DNA from: an uncultured Micrococcaceae bacterium
Lineage (GTDB): Bacteria; Actinomycetota; Actinomycetes; Actinomycetales; Micrococcaceae
DNA length: 64,000 nt
Reading direction: 5' to 3'
Assembly (NCBI GenBank): GCA_947502645.1
Contig: CANNAD010000001.1
Span: 558,001 to 622,000, forward strand
Positions within the stretch are counted from its first letter, which is position 1. Each line of letters starts with the position of its first letter. Both the position numbers and the translations under genes were made by a program. Below, piece after piece: positions 8,591-17,207 of this stretch. The notes under the pieces were generated by a model. That model saw only the letters and a program-made list of their open reading frames with translations. It did no database searches and was not told the origin of the DNA.

Positions 8591-9640
8591 ATGGAACCGC
8601 TGACCCACTCAATATGTTCCATCGTTCCGCCCTATCTCCTCTCGCGGCTAGCGGAACTCCCGCCGTCGCAATTCCCCCACGCGTCCGCGGCTGCGGCACG
8701 CACACTTGAACACATTGATGCCCTGCAGCAGCTCCGCGTTCACGGGGTCCAAACCGCCCCATCGCCTGCGCGCCCGGGGCTGAACCGCACCATTTCCGAC
8801 GCCGGTAACCGCGAAGTCCTCCCGGGCGAGGCGGTGCGTCGCGAGGGCGAGCAGGCCACCGGGGACGCCGCCGTCGACGAAGCCTATGACGGCCTGGGCC
8901 AAACGTACGCGCTCTTCCACAAAGCGTTCGGCCGGTCCTCCATTGACGACTCCGGCGGCCCGCTCGATGCCACTGTCCACTACGGGCAGGATTACGACAA
9001 CGCGTTCTGGAACGGCTCCCGCATGGTCTTCGGCGACGGCGACGGCGAGGTGTTTACGCGCTTCACCCGATCGGTCACGGTCATCGGTCACGAGCTGGCG
9101 CACGGCTTCATCCTCGCCCAGACGCCGTTGCAGTATCAGGGGCAGTCGGGCGCCCTGCAGGAATCCATGGCCGACGTATTCGGTGTTCTCGTGGAGCAGC
9201 ATCTGCTCAATCAGGACGTTGAGGGGGCTTCCTGGCTGGTGGGCGCCGGCCTCTTCACCGATCAGGTTCAGGGCCTCGCCCTGCGGTCGCTGAAAGCTCC
9301 GGGAACCGCGTACGACGACGACGTCCTCGGCAAGGACCCGCAGCCAGCCTCCATGGACGCTTACGTGGAGACGACGCAGGACCGCGGAGGCGTCCACATC
9401 AACTCCGGCATCCCCAACCGTGCGTTCTACCTCTGCGCTATGGAACTCGGCGGCTACGCATGGGAGCGGGCCGGCCGGATCTGGTACGACGCCATTGTCA
9501 GTGGCCAGATCGCCGCCACCTATACGTTCCCGGAGTTCGCCACCCTGACACTCGCTGCGGCCGAGGCGCGCTACGGCGTCGGGTCTGCCGAAGTAACCGC
9601 GACCGCCAACGCCTGGCGGGAGACCGGAGTTCAGTCATGA
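8591..9640 (+). CDS. M4 (thermolysin family) metalloprotease, protealysin-like
   Basis: 349-residue zinc protease. It has a short propeptide with the protealysin-type SIVPPYLL motif near residue 11 instead of a secretion signal, so it is probably made without a classical signal peptide. The zinc site is HELAH (H167, E168, H171) with the distal ligand E191 in GALQESMADVFG. GGVHINSGIPN carries the conserved active-site histidine region. GGAGG-type Shine-Dalgarno (GGGAGGAACG) precedes ATG 8591. Its stop overlaps the start of the inhibitor-like gene that follows, as in known protealysin operons. Confidence 0.9.
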   Translation: MEPLTHSICSIVPPYLLSRLAELPPSQFPHASAAAARTLEHIDALQQLRVHGVQTAPSPARPGLNRTISDAGNREVLPGEAVRREGEQATGDAAVDEAYDGLGQTYALFHKAFGRSSIDDSGGPLDATVHYGQDYDNAFWNGSRMVFGDGDGEVFTRFTRSVTVIGHELAHGFILAQTPLQYQGQSGALQESMADVFGVLVEQHLLNQDVEGASWLVGAGLFTDQVQGLALRSLKAPGTAYDDDVLGKDPQPASMDAYVETTQDRGGVHINSGIPNRAFYLCAMELGGYAWERAGRIWYDAIVSGQIAATYTFPEFATLTLAAAEARYGVGSAEVTATANAWRETGVQS

Positions 9641-9885
9641 GGCTGATCGTGGTCCGGGACGGCGGAGTGACCGGGATGACGCGCACGTGGGAGGCGGACA
9701 TTCCCGAACGGCAGGCTGAAAAGTGGCTTCCACTGCTGAAGACAGGCGCTGACCGCACCGATCCCGCAGCCCCCGATTCCTTCTTCTACACCATTTCTCT
9801 CGGCAACCTCACCGCGGAGCTATGCGAGAGCGCCCTCACTCCCACTTGGCAGGAACTGATCGATCTTGCACGGAACCGGCCGTAG
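9637..9885 (+). CDS. Emfourin-like protealysin inhibitor
   Basis: 82-residue protein translated from an ATG overlapping the protease stop codon by 4 nt. It opens MRLIVVRDGGVTGMTRTWEADI, with a hydrophobic first strand, an RDGG turn and a conserved Trp, and resembles emfourin. Emfourin is the protein inhibitor encoded beside protealysin in Serratia and widely paired with M4 proteases. It most likely restrains the neighbouring protease in the cytoplasm. The start is fixed by translational coupling. Function is inferred from family resemblance and operon position. Confidence 0.78.
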   Translation: MRLIVVRDGGVTGMTRTWEADIPERQAEKWLPLLKTGADRTDPAAPDSFFYTISLGNLTAELCESALTPTWQELIDLARNRP

Positions 9886-9930
9886 TTCGGTCCACGCCCA
9901 CGCGTACGGTAGAGTAAATCTCGTTGTTTT

Positions 9931-10004
9931 GCGGGCGTAGCTCAATGGTAGAGCGCTAGCTTCCCAAGCTCGATACGCGGGTTCGATTCCCGTCGCCCGC
10001 TCCA
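9931..10004 (+). tRNA. tRNA-Gly (anticodon CCC)
   Basis: 74-nt cloverleaf with encoded CCA (10002-10004). The acceptor arm GCGGGCG pairs with CGCCCGC, the D-arm is GCTC/GAGC, and the T-arm is GCGGG-TTCGATT-CCCGT. The anticodon loop TTCCCAA gives anticodon CCC, reading GGG. One U-C mismatch is seen in the anticodon stem (position 28 against 42). Confidence 0.95.
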
Positions 10005-10008
10005 GTAT

Positions 10009-10827
10009 TCAGTTCAGTGCCATAACGCAGACGCTGTCGATCGAGACCAGCAGTCGGCCCGAATCTCCGTCTGTATTGACCGTCAGGTAGCGTGCCGGAA
10101 GTTCTTCGTTCCCGTTGAGTAGCACGTCGCCGCCCTCACTCGGCCCGGTCCGCACATATCCCTGATCGATCCAGTAGTGCTCCAGCAGACGGCTCGCCTC
10201 TTCGGCTTCCTTGCCCGCTGTCAGTTCAAAGCGGAATGTGTAGGCGCGCCCCCACGCGAGGTTGCTGAGCCTGCACTCGCCCACGCTCATCGTGTTGGCA
10301 ACCTGCTTCGGATTGGACAATCTCGGATCTGCTGCACCGACGACCTCATGCAAGGGCTCCAGCGAACCACGAACGAGCATCTCCATCTCCTGCCTCAACT
10401 GGGCTGGGGTGCGTGAGGTTTCCTCCGCCGTCGGGGTCTGCCCGACCTTGCCGGCATCGACCGACTGCCGCTGAAGCGGTGCAATACCCGTAGCCGCAAG
10501 GACAGCGATACACGCCAACCCCAACAGCACGGCAGTCCCTGCAAGACTCAGGGACAACCGGGACCGGACACGGTTAGCCCGCGGAACCAACGCCACAATA
10601 CCCAGAACAACTGCCACCAGCGGCAACATGGCAATCACGATGATCTCGGTCAGATGCTGCTGGAACAGCTCGGGCGCGCACTCCCTGCACGCCGTCGTCG
10701 CGCTGTTCCAATCCCCAAGACGGAGCAGGAACAGGCCCGTCAACGGCAGACTCAACACCGCCAGGACGACGCCGGTAACTGCCATCGCCAGGGCCGGACG
10801 CGCGCGGGCCTCAGGTTCAGGGGTCAT
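10009..10827 (-). CDS. Membrane protein of unknown function
   Basis: About 272 residues. The N-terminal half has three hydrophobic segments (roughly 13-37, 58-80 and 92-115), and there is a CRECA pair of cysteines in the first extracytoplasmic loop. The C-terminal half is a soluble domain, probably outside the cell, with predicted alternating strand/helix and an LLEHYWIDQGYV segment. ATG 10827 is used; a TTG 9 nt upstream is equally possible and neither has a clear ribosome site. I do not recognise a family. It is convergent with tRNA-Gly and divergent from panD. Confidence 0.6.
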   Translation of the reverse strand: MTPEPEARARPALAMAVTGVVLAVLSLPLTGLFLLRLGDWNSATTACRECAPELFQQHLTEIIVIAMLPLVAVVLGIVALVPRANRVRSRLSLSLAGTAVLLGLACIAVLAATGIAPLQRQSVDAGKVGQTPTAEETSRTPAQLRQEMEMLVRGSLEPLHEVVGAADPRLSNPKQVANTMSVGECRLSNLAWGRAYTFRFELTAGKEAEEASRLLEHYWIDQGYVRTGPSEGGDVLLNGNEELPARYLTVNTDGDSGRLLVSIDSVCVMALN

Positions 10828-10913
10828 AACGGTCAAGTGTAGTTACCGGACAGCAGCTCCGTTGTCACACGTCACATCGCCACACCCCGGGCCGGGCGTT
10901 AGACTTGTCCGTG

Positions 10914-11342
10914 ATGATTCGAAAAATGTTCAAGTCCAAGATCCACCGCGCGACCGTCACTGAAGCAGACCTCCACTATGTCGGCTCGATGACGGTTGAC
11001 CTTGACCTGCTCGAAGCAGCGGACATCCTCCCTGGTGAGCTCGTCTCCATCGTGGACATCACCAACGGTGCGCGGCTGGAAACCTACACCATTGCCGGCG
11101 AGCGCGGATCCGGGGTCATCGGAATCAACGGTGCAGCTGCGCACCTCATACACGAGGGAGACCTCGTCATCATCATCACCTACGCGGACATGACCACCGA
11201 AGAAGCTAGGGACTACGTACCCTCCGTGGTTCACGTCGGGCCGGACAACGCCATCATCGCGCTGGGAACGGATCCAGCGGAATCAAAAACCGAAGATGTC
11301 CAGCGGCCCCCACACGCACTGGATAACAGCACAGCGAAATAA
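10914..11342 (+). CDS. panD: Aspartate 1-decarboxylase, pyruvoyl type
   Basis: 142 residues. It makes beta-alanine for pantothenate and CoA. The proenzyme self-cleaves at the G24-S25 bond in YVGSM to create the pyruvoyl group. Starting at ATG 10914 puts Gly-Ser exactly at 24-25 as in the E. coli enzyme, which settles the start over the upstream TTG/GTG codons. Downstream conserved pieces are present: [10 protein letters not shown] and [14 protein letters not shown]. The C-terminal tail of about 20 polar residues is actinobacterial-style. Other pan genes are not adjacent. Confidence 0.93.
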   Translation: MIRKMFKSKIHRATVTEADLHYVGSMTVDLDLLEAADILPGELVSIVDITNGARLETYTIAGERGSGVIGINGAAAHLIHEGDLVIIITYADMTTEEARDYVPSVVHVGPDNAIIALGTDPAESKTEDVQRPPHALDNSTAK

Positions 11343-11481
11343 CGGCTGCGGCACCCTCCATCACAATTACGGCACTCCAGGCATGAGTTGACCCTTCGGT
11401 ACTCGCATTATGGCCAAACTGGGCATAGGGTTCGATTCAAAGGTTACTTAGGTACCCGACTCTTGCGGGGCCTGATTGTCG

Positions 11482-11491
11482 ACAACGTTGT
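11482..11491. promoter_or_regulatory. Candidate LacI-type operator before the sugar ABC operon
   Basis: Perfect palindrome ACAACGTTGT with a central CG, directly in front of the ribosome site of the binding-protein gene. LacI-family operators often have this form. No regulator gene is adjacent, so this is a guess from sequence and position. Confidence 0.35.
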
Positions 11492-11500
11492 GGAGGCCCA

Positions 11501-12820
11501 GTGGAAATGCCGACCATGCCGGCGGGAAAACCGGCACGCAAACGTATAACTGGCGCGATATTCACGATGATCGCAAGCAGCCTCGTCCTCTCCGGCTGCG
11601 GGCCCGCACAGGCTGACAACACACTGACCTGGTACATCAACCCGGACAACGGCGGGCAGGCCGCGATTGCGGAGAAGTGCAGTGCGGAGTCGGGCGGCGA
11701 GTACCGCATCGAGACCTCCCTGCTTCCCACGGATGCTGCCGCGCAACGCGAACAGCTCGCGCGGAGGCTTGCCGCTGGCGACGCGTCGCTGGACATCATG
11801 AGTATCGATCCACCGTTCATACCCGAGCTCGCGGAGCCCGGTTTCCTGGCACCCGTACCCGAGGATGTGGCAGAGCGCACCACCAAAAATGTCCTCGAAG
11901 GCGCGCTGGCCGGAGCCACGTGGAAAGACGAACTCGTGACGGTCCCCTTCTGGGCCAACACGCAGATCCTCTGGTACCGAAAGTCCGTAGCCGAGGCAGC
12001 CGGGTTGGACATGAGTAACCCGGTGACCTGGAAACAGGTCATGGACGCGGCCAAGGAGCAGGACAAATACCTTGGCGTCCAGGGCGCGCAGGCCGAGTCC
12101 ATGACCGTCTGGGTCAACTCCCTGATCGAGTCCTCCGGCGGCGAGATCCTGGAGAACCCGGAAGCTCCTGCAGACGAAATGAAGCTGGGCCTGACATCCG
12201 ACGCCGGGCGGACAGCGGCAGAAATCATCGGAACCATCGGCGACGAAGGGCTTGGAGGTCCCGGATTGGCGACCTCCACGGAAAACGACTCCATGATCCA
12301 GTTCCAGGGCGACAAAGGCTCCTTCATGGTGAACTACCCGTTCGTCTGGCCAGCCACCAAGGCCGCCGTCGAAGCTGGCACCCTGGAAAAATCAGTCCTC
12401 GACGACATCGGCTGGGCCCTGTACCCGCGCACTCTTGACGGCGAGGACACCGCACCCCCGCTGGGCGGCATCAACCTCGGCGTCGGCGCAGAGAGTGACA
12501 ACGTGGAGCTCGCCTACAAGGCCATCGAATGCATTGTCCAGCCAGAAAATCAGGCCACATACTTTGTCACCAACGGCAATCCGCCGTCGAACACGGAAGC
12601 CTACGAAGACCCCCGCGTTGAGGAACAGTTCCCCATGGCGCCGACCATCCGCGACTCGCTCGAACTGGCAGCTCCCCGACCGCAGACCCCGTACTACAAC
12701 GAGATCTCCACAGGAATCCAACAAACCTGGACCCCTCCTGATGAGGTCGAAGCCGACACCACACCCGCAGAGTCCGAGGACTTCATCATTGCAGTACTCA
12801 GAGGGGAGAAACTGCTGTGA
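11501..12820 (+). CDS. ABC sugar transporter substrate-binding lipoprotein, LpqY-like
   Basis: 439-residue lipoprotein: basic N-terminus, hydrophobic stretch, and lipobox LVLSGC with the lipidated Cys near residue 33. The mature part is a family-1 solute-binding protein fold (LTWYINPDNGGQ, then DIMSIDPPFIPELAEPGFL and VPFWANTQILWYRK). It heads an operon in the order binding protein, permease, permease, ATPase, as in mycobacterial lpqY-sugA-sugB-sugC, which imports trehalose. The exact sugar is inferred, not shown. GTG 11501 follows GGAGG at 4 nt; ATG 11507 is an alternative. It overlaps the next gene by 4 nt. Confidence 0.85.
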   Translation: MEMPTMPAGKPARKRITGAIFTMIASSLVLSGCGPAQADNTLTWYINPDNGGQAAIAEKCSAESGGEYRIETSLLPTDAAAQREQLARRLAAGDASLDIMSIDPPFIPELAEPGFLAPVPEDVAERTTKNVLEGALAGATWKDELVTVPFWANTQILWYRKSVAEAAGLDMSNPVTWKQVMDAAKEQDKYLGVQGAQAESMTVWVNSLIESSGGEILENPEAPADEMKLGLTSDAGRTAAEIIGTIGDEGLGGPGLATSTENDSMIQFQGDKGSFMVNYPFVWPATKAAVEAGTLEKSVLDDIGWALYPRTLDGEDTAPPLGGINLGVGAESDNVELAYKAIECIVQPENQATYFVTNGNPPSNTEAYEDPRVEEQFPMAPTIRDSLELAAPRPQTPYYNEISTGIQQTWTPPDEVEADTTPAESEDFIIAVLRGEKLL

Positions 12821-13776
12821 GTCACGACGCGGCCACCGACCAGAAGCCCGGCCAGCACCGCAAGCAAAAGAAGTACGTCAGTGATCGGGCCAGAGCGGAG
12901 AAACGGCTGGGCTGGTACCTCGCCGGTCCCGCATTCGTCATCATGCTCATGGTGACGCTCTACCCCATCCTTCAGGCGTTCTTCGACTCCCTTTACGCCT
13001 TCCGCCTTACCGCACCGGACGAACGCGAGTTCATCTGGTTCGGCAACTACATCACCGTCCTCAGCGACTCCGTGTGGTGGCGGGACTTCGGCGTCACCGT
13101 GCTCATCACCATCATCACCGTCGCCGTCGAGCTCGTGCTCGGTTTCGCACTGGCACTGGTCATGAACAAGGCGATCAAGTCACTTCGTGGACTGCTGCGA
13201 ACAGCCATCCTGGTGCCCTACGGCATCATCACCGTGGTCTCGGCCTACGCCTGGTTCTACGCATTCGACATCAACTCCGGCTACATCAACAGCTGGTTCG
13301 GCTGGCTCCCCGGCATCGACCAGGAACTGAACTGGTTCGCCGAGTTCTGGCCCTCACTGTTCGTCATCATGGCCTCCGAAATCTGGAAGACCACACCGTT
13401 CATCTCCCTCCTGCTACTGGCCGGACTGGCTCAGGTGCCCGGGGAACTCACGGAAGCAGCAGAAGTCGACGGCGCTACCTGGTGGGAGCGGATGCGCCGG
13501 GTCATCATCCCCAACATGAAGGCAGCGATCATGGTCGCCGTGCTCTTCCGGGCGTTGGACGCCTTCAGGATCTTCGACAACGTGTTCATCATGACCAACG
13601 GCGCCCACGGCACAGAAGTGCTCTCACTGCTCGCCTACCGGACCTCCATTACACGGCTGGAAATCGGGCTCGGCTCAGCGATATCCGTCCTGCTGTTCAT
13701 CTGCGTCCTGATCATCAGCTTCATTGCGGTCAAGGGTTTCAAGGTCGATCTGGCCGGTTCACAGGGAGGTAAGTGA
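12817..13776 (+). CDS. ABC sugar transporter permease, SugA-like
   Basis: 319-residue inner-membrane permease with six main membrane helices after a basic cytoplasmic N-terminus. The ATPase-docking EAA loop is present as ELTEAAEVDGATWWERMRRV, followed by IPNM. GTGA overlap with the binding-protein gene and ATGA-type overlap with the next permease show translational coupling. It forms the channel together with the second permease. Sequence and order match the MalF/SugA branch of CUT1 sugar importers. Confidence 0.88.
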   Translation: MSHDAATDQKPGQHRKQKKYVSDRARAEKRLGWYLAGPAFVIMLMVTLYPILQAFFDSLYAFRLTAPDEREFIWFGNYITVLSDSVWWRDFGVTVLITIITVAVELVLGFALALVMNKAIKSLRGLLRTAILVPYGIITVVSAYAWFYAFDINSGYINSWFGWLPGIDQELNWFAEFWPSLFVIMASEIWKTTPFISLLLLAGLAQVPGELTEAAEVDGATWWERMRRVIIPNMKAAIMVAVLFRALDAFRIFDNVFIMTNGAHGTEVLSLLAYRTSITRLEIGLGSAISVLLFICVLIISFIAVKGFKVDLAGSQGGK

Positions 13777-14618
13777 TGAGAAAATCGACTGGCCGCGAAA
13801 AGATGTGGTGGGCCATCATCACCGTTTTCGTGCTCGTGTACGCACTGTTCCCGGTTGCCTCCATCTTCGCGACGTCGTTCAAAGCGCCGAGCGACCTGAC
13901 CTCCGGCGAATTCCTGCCCAACGGCTGGACCACTGAGAACTACGAACAGATTCTCGTGGGCTCCGCCCAGGACCTGTTCCTCAGCTCGCTGTGGAACTCC
14001 ATCGGTATCTCGCTCATCGCAACTGCCATCGCCGTCGTACTGGCCACCCTGTGCGCGTACGCCATTGCGCGTCTGGATTTCCCCGGCAAGAAGCTGGTGC
14101 TGACAACCGCGCTGGCCGTGTCCATCTTTCCGGTCATCTCCATCGTGACCCCGCTGTTCAACGTGTGGCGGACCATCGGCCTCTATGACACCTGGCTCGG
14201 CCTGATCATCCCCTACCTCTCGCTGACGCTGCCGATCTCCATCTGGACGCTCACCGCGTTCTTCAAGCAGATCCCCTGGGAGCTGGAGCAGGCCGCACAG
14301 GTAGACGGCGCCACCACATGGCAGGCCTTCAGGAAAGCCATTGTCCCGCTGGCAGCGCCCGGCGTCTTCACCACCGCGATCATCGCCTTCTTCATCGCCT
14401 GGAACGACTTCGTATACGGGATCTCGCTGACATCAACAGAAGCAGCCCGCCCAGTACCGGCAGCCCTGGCATTCTTCACCGGAGCCTCCCAGTTCCAGGC
14501 GCCCACCGGCGCCATCTCCGCCGCCGCGATCATCGTGACCATACCCATCGTCCTGCTGGTACTGCTGTTCCAGCGCCAAATCGTTTCCGGCCTGACCCAG
14601 GGCGCCGTCAAGGGCTAG
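13773..14618 (+). CDS. ABC sugar transporter permease, SugB-like
   Basis: 281-residue second permease of the importer, MalG/SugB branch. Six membrane helices; the EAA loop reads ELEQAAQVDGATTWQAFRKAIVPLAAPG, with the usual G of the coupling helix. The start ATG overlaps the stop of the preceding permease by 4 nt and follows AGGGAGGTAAGTG. It ends 27 nt before the ATPase gene of the same operon. Confidence 0.88.
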   Translation: MMRKSTGREKMWWAIITVFVLVYALFPVASIFATSFKAPSDLTSGEFLPNGWTTENYEQILVGSAQDLFLSSLWNSIGISLIATAIAVVLATLCAYAIARLDFPGKKLVLTTALAVSIFPVISIVTPLFNVWRTIGLYDTWLGLIIPYLSLTLPISIWTLTAFFKQIPWELEQAAQVDGATTWQAFRKAIVPLAAPGVFTTAIIAFFIAWNDFVYGISLTSTEAARPVPAALAFFTGASQFQAPTGAISAAAIIVTIPIVLLVLLFQRQIVSGLTQGAVKG

Positions 14619-14645
14619 CACCCTACTCACAGAAAAGGATTGAGC

Positions 14646-15902
14646 ATGGCTGCAATCACCCTCAAAAACATTGTGAAGAAGTACGGGGACGGTTTCCCCG
14701 CCGTCAACGACGTCAGTATCGACATCGCCGACGGCGAGTTTGTGATCCTCGTGGGCCCTTCAGGCTGCGGAAAGTCCACCCTCCTGCGCATGATCGTGGG
14801 GCTGGAGGACATCACCTCCGGAGACCTGATGATTGACGGCGAGCGCGTCAACGAGAAAGCGCCCAAGGACCGGAACCTGGCCATGGTGTTCCAGAACTAC
14901 GCCCTCTACCCGCACTTGACGGTGTTCGAGAACATCGCGTTTCCGCTCCGCCTGGGTAAGGGGAAAGGCAATGAGGAGGAGATCAAGCGGCTGGTTCAGG
15001 AGGCTGCGAAGACCCTCGAGCTGACGGATCACCTGGATCGGAAGCCCGCGAACCTCTCCGGCGGGCAGCGGCAGCGTGTGGCTATGGGCCGGGCGATCGT
15101 GCGGAAGGCGGACGCGTTCCTCTTCGATGAGCCGCTGTCCAACCTCGATGCGAAACTGCGTGGACAGATGCGCTCGGAAATTTCGCAGATGCAGCGCCGG
15201 CTCGGGACCACGTCCGTCTACGTCACACACGACCAGACCGAAGCCATGACACTCGGCGATCGGGTGGCCGTCCTCAAGAAGGGCGAACTCCAGCAGATCG
15301 CCTCGCCGCGGGAACTCTACGAACAGCCAGTAAACCTGTTCGTTGCCGGATTCATCGGTTCCCCCTCGATGAACTTCCTTCCGGCCACAATTGACGGCAA
15401 CGTCATCCGCACCTCCCTCGGCGACATCGAGATCCCCGAGGAAAAAGCAGCCAAGGCGCACGGTCGAGACGTAGTGCTGGTCGGCGTCCGGCCCGAGTTC
15501 TTCGAAGACGCCTCCCTCGTGGAAGACCACAAACTCGGCCACGGCTCCAAGTTCACCGCCGAACTCACCCACACCGAGTGGCTCGGCAACGAACAATACG
15601 GCTACATCCACTTTGACCCGGCACCCGAAGTACGAGAACTCCTCAACAACCTGGCCCGCGATATGGACGCCGATGAACTGCGTCCCCAGGTAGTCGTAAC
15701 GCTCGACGCCTCCAGCCGGATACGCGGCGGACGCGCCGCCGAACTCTGGCTGGACACCCGCAAACTCCACCTGTTCGACGCCGAAACCGGCGAGAACCTC
15801 ACCCGCGACGCCGAGGAAGGGGCCCGGCTGACCGAAGAAGCCAACGCCGAACGGGCAGACGAAATGGAAGCAGCACGGAACGAGACGCGCACAGCCTCCT
15901 GA
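14646..15902 (+). CDS. ABC sugar transporter ATPase, SugC/UgpC-like
   Basis: 418-residue nucleotide-binding subunit. Walker A GPSGCGKST near 37-45, signature LSGGQRQR, Walker B FLFDEPLSNLDAK and switch VTHDQTEAM are intact. The C-terminal third is the TOBE/MOI regulatory domain common to MalK-type ATPases, followed by an acidic tail. ATG 14646 is preferred over TTG 14640 because AAAGGA sits 6 nt upstream. UgpC/MsiK-type ATPases can serve several importers, so it may power other permeases too. Confidence 0.88.
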   Translation: MAAITLKNIVKKYGDGFPAVNDVSIDIADGEFVILVGPSGCGKSTLLRMIVGLEDITSGDLMIDGERVNEKAPKDRNLAMVFQNYALYPHLTVFENIAFPLRLGKGKGNEEEIKRLVQEAAKTLELTDHLDRKPANLSGGQRQRVAMGRAIVRKADAFLFDEPLSNLDAKLRGQMRSEISQMQRRLGTTSVYVTHDQTEAMTLGDRVAVLKKGELQQIASPRELYEQPVNLFVAGFIGSPSMNFLPATIDGNVIRTSLGDIEIPEEKAAKAHGRDVVLVGVRPEFFEDASLVEDHKLGHGSKFTAELTHTEWLGNEQYGYIHFDPAPEVRELLNNLARDMDADELRPQVVVTLDASSRIRGGRAAELWLDTRKLHLFDAETGENLTRDAEEGARLTEEANAERADEMEAARNETRTAS

Positions 15903-15955
15903 CCCGACGTCGTCGGCCCTGGCTTGACTCCAGGTTCGGCCCTCACCCGGCTCCT

Positions 15956-15970
15956 GACTCGGTCCGAGTC
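15956..15970. terminator. Palindrome after the sugar operon
   Basis: Perfect 15-nt palindrome (GACTC-GGTCC-GAGTC) followed by TTATTA, 54 nt after the sugC-like stop. It could be a weak terminator or a protein-binding site for the next gene. Confidence 0.35.
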
Positions 15971-16053
15971 TTATTACGGCGCGCTTCCAAGCGGTTGGCG
16001 CACGAGCGGATAGACTGCCGAAACAGGTCCACGTCAACAGGAATTGCAGGAGC

Positions 16054-17037
16054 GTGCAGGCAAATTCCCCGCTGATCAGAGTGCTCACAGCATGGCTGCT
16101 GGCACTCCTACTCGCCGTGGCCGTGGGCGCTCTCACGATCTTTCTGGTGAACAGCCGGGTCTTTGGACCTGAACAGCAGATCCGCAATTACTTTCAGGCA
16201 CTCAAAGACGGCAGCGGCGAAGAAGCCTTGGGAATTCTCAATGCACGGGTTCCGGACGCCGACCCCTCAATGTTGGACGGTGCCGCCCTCAAAGCAGCTG
16301 CCGCACCCATCGACAACCTCGACGTCGGTGAACCTCAAAGCTCTGGCGGACAGCGGGTCACCGTTCCCGTCACCTACACTCTGGACGGCGAAGAACTGAC
16401 GAGCAGCTACACGCTCGAAAATGTTGGAACCCGTTGGCTGTTTTTCGACACCTGGGAGTTCGTTCCCACCCCGTTGCCCACAGTGCAGCTCTCGGTCATC
16501 AACCAGAACACCGCTACCCTCAACGGCACACCAGTTGCCATGCCCGGCGGCGAAAACTCCTTCGCCGTGTTCTACCCCGGCAAATACGAAAGCCACTACA
16601 CGAGCCAGTACTTTGCTGCCCCGGCGCAGACCACCGTCGTCAATACCCGGCAGGACAAGGCTCGTGCGTCCCTGTCCACGCACGCCACGGACAAACTGCG
16701 TAAAGACGTAGGCCAGCAGGTGAAGAACTTTCTCGACGAATGCGCCCTCCAGAAAGTCCTGCAGCCCACGGGATGCCCGTTCTACTTCAACACGGAGAAC
16801 CGGATCGTCGGCAATATCAAATGGAACATCACCGAATACCCCGAGATCGTCATTGAACCGAACAACGGTCGCTGGATCATGCGCCCCCTGTCCGGAGCAG
16901 CCCTACTGACCACCACCCAGCAGGACCTGTTCACCGGCCAGATCATCCCGTTGGAAGTCGAGTCGCATTTCAGTTTCACTGCCCGGCTCGACGTCACCGA
17001 CTCCAACATCACAGTGACGCCCGTCGTCGAATACTGA
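16054..17037 (+). CDS. Membrane-anchored extracytoplasmic protein of unknown function
   Basis: 327 residues: one N-terminal membrane anchor (about 8-32), then a wholly extracytoplasmic region. Residues 40-140 (EQQIRNYFQALKDGSGEEAL onwards) look like an NTF2-like/DUF4878 fold. The remainder is beta-rich with two cysteines (DECALQ and PTGCPFYF) that could form a disulfide. It starts at GTG 16054; the GGAG is only 1 nt away and the better-spaced AGG is 12 nt upstream, so the start is uncertain. It sits alone between the sugar operon and the repeat-flanked DUF559 gene. The family is not named with confidence. Confidence 0.6.
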   Translation: MQANSPLIRVLTAWLLALLLAVAVGALTIFLVNSRVFGPEQQIRNYFQALKDGSGEEALGILNARVPDADPSMLDGAALKAAAAPIDNLDVGEPQSSGGQRVTVPVTYTLDGEELTSSYTLENVGTRWLFFDTWEFVPTPLPTVQLSVINQNTATLNGTPVAMPGGENSFAVFYPGKYESHYTSQYFAAPAQTTVVNTRQDKARASLSTHATDKLRKDVGQQVKNFLDECALQKVLQPTGCPFYFNTENRIVGNIKWNITEYPEIVIEPNNGRWIMRPLSGAALLTTTQQDLFTGQIIPLEVESHFSFTARLDVTDSNITVTPVVEY

Positions 17038-17083
17038 CGGCCCTTGGCCTGTCTGGTCTCTTCTCGGCTCGCCCCGTCTCGTC

Positions 17084-17183
17084 TCACCACGGACTTTCGC
17101 CACCTTTGAACGCGTACGACGGCGTGTCCCCCGGCTGACTGGGCACAATACGGGTGGCCACTCGCAATGTGGTACGGAATCCG
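17084..17183. repeat. 100-bp direct repeat, copy A (downstream of the DUF559 gene)
   Basis: Aligns without gaps to 18115-18214 with about 12 mismatches (near 88% identity by eye). The two copies bracket the DUF559 gene in the same orientation. The best-conserved part is the first 50 bases, beginning TCACCACGGACTTTCGCCAC. Confidence 0.85.
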
Positions 17184-17207
17184 TGCGCGGGCTGCCGCTA
17201 TCTAGGG

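Noticed and set aside
14760-16187. Long open frame (475 codons) antisense to the sugar ATPase gene
   Set aside because: It is the complement of an obvious ABC ATPase, has Gly/Arg-biased composition and no family pattern; typical of antisense frames in high-GC DNA.
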